A DNA stretch of 6,810 nt, taken from contig DMBA01000385.1 in NCBI GenBank assembly GCA_003446315.1, forward strand, positions 11,733 to 18,542. Reading direction: 5' to 3'. A program made the translations under genes and the position numbers. Shown here piece by piece: positions 6,332 through 6,810 of this stretch; position 1 is the first letter of the stretch, and each line of letters starts with the position of its first letter. The notes under the pieces are model-generated. The model was not told the origin of the DNA. It did no database searches and saw only the letters and a list, made by a program, of their open reading frames with translations. This DNA comes from Ruminococcus sp. Lineage in GTDB: Bacteria; Bacillota; Clostridia; Oscillospirales; Ruminococcaceae.

Positions 6332-6810
6332 ATGTCTGTTAAAGTTGCTATCAATGGTTTCGGTCGTATCGGCCGTCTGGCTTTCCGCCAGATGTTCGGC
6401 GCAGAAGGCTATGAGGTTGTTGCAATCAACGACCTGACCAAGCCGTCTATGCTCGCTCACCTGCTCAAGTATGATACCGCTCAGGGCGGTTACTGCGGCA
6501 AGATCGGTGAGGGTCTGCACACCGTTACCGCTGATGATGAAGCCGGCACAATCACTGTTGACGGCAAGACTCTGACCATCTATGCAAAGGCAAATGCTGC
6601 TGAGCTGCCGTGGGGCGAGATCGGTGTTGACGTTGTTCTCGAGTGCACCGGTTTCTACTGCTCCAAGGAGAAGTCTCAGGCTCACATTGATGCAGGTGCT
6701 AAGAAGGTTGTTATCTCTGCTCCGGCAGGCAACGATCTCCCGACCATCGTTTTCTCCGTCAATGAGAAGACTCTGACAAAGGATGACAAGATCATCTCCG
6801 CAGCTTCCTG
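6332..6810 (+). CDS. gapA: Glyceraldehyde-3-phosphate dehydrogenase, type I (3' partial)
   Basis: Converts glyceraldehyde 3-phosphate, NAD+ and phosphate to 1,3-bisphosphoglycerate in the cytosol (glycolysis). The 159 complete codons cover the NAD-binding domain. NGFGRIGR (8-15) is the dinucleotide loop, and Asp34 in AINDL at the end of the second strand favours NAD over NADP. HLLKYDTAQG (43-52), LECTGFY (103-109) and KKVVISAPAG (124-133) are family hallmarks. The fragment ends in AAS followed by TG, the first two bases of the catalytic Cys codon of the expected SCTTN motif. That half of the protein, and anything downstream, lies outside the window. The start is certain: AGGAGGT ends 7 nt before the ATG. 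Codon choice (frequent GGT, GTT, GCT, AAG) differs from the minus-strand genes and fits high expression. The gene diverges from the kinase-like gene across a 239-nt gap. Confidence 0.97.
   Translation, partial: MSVKVAINGFGRIGRLAFRQMFGAEGYEVVAINDLTKPSMLAHLLKYDTAQGGYCGKIGEGLHTVTADDEAGTITVDGKTLTIYAKANAAELPWGEIGVDVVLECTGFYCSKEKSQAHIDAGAKKVVISAPAGNDLPTIVFSVNEKTLTKDDKIISAAS

Overview
The window looks like chromosome from a Gram-positive gut or rumen clostridium, probably Oscillospiraceae/Ruminococcaceae (Ruminococcus-like). The base composition is balanced, promoters are sigma-A type, Shine-Dalgarno sites are strong, and the glyceraldehyde-3-phosphate dehydrogenase (GAPDH) fragment is clostridial in style. 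The genus is inferred from general familiarity, not from a search. No mobile element, CRISPR array, tRNA or rRNA is visible, and no stretch over 300 bases lacks a gene.

Layout. Bases 1-1794 (+) hold the 3' part of a gene for a single-pass membrane protein with a long basic disordered cytoplasmic tail and an extracytoplasmic region ending in a probable NTF2-like domain. A hairpin at 1801-1831 separates it from four genes on the minus strand. In their own direction these are: a soluble histidine-kinase-like protein that has lost its catalytic motifs (6092-5274), an orphan type IV pilin-like protein (5058-4417), a membrane-anchored alpha/beta hydrolase (4219-3215) and a patatin-like phospholipase (3019-1913). 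Gene gapA starts at 6332 (+), divergent from the kinase-like gene, and runs off the right edge one codon short of completing its catalytic cysteine.

The minus-strand genes do not look like one operon. The patatin and pilin genes have clear promoters of their own, and the pilin and hydrolase genes have strong terminators. Three of the four products act on, or are placed in, the envelope (pilin-like protein, anchored hydrolase, phospholipase), and the left-hand gene is also an envelope protein. Nothing in the sequence links them into a pathway.

The observations most worth a second look are the degenerate kinase-like protein, the lone pilin gene with a consensus promoter and a leader that can form two mutually exclusive hairpins, and the unusual tail of the left-hand membrane protein. 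I found no convincing evidence for a wholly new multi-gene system.
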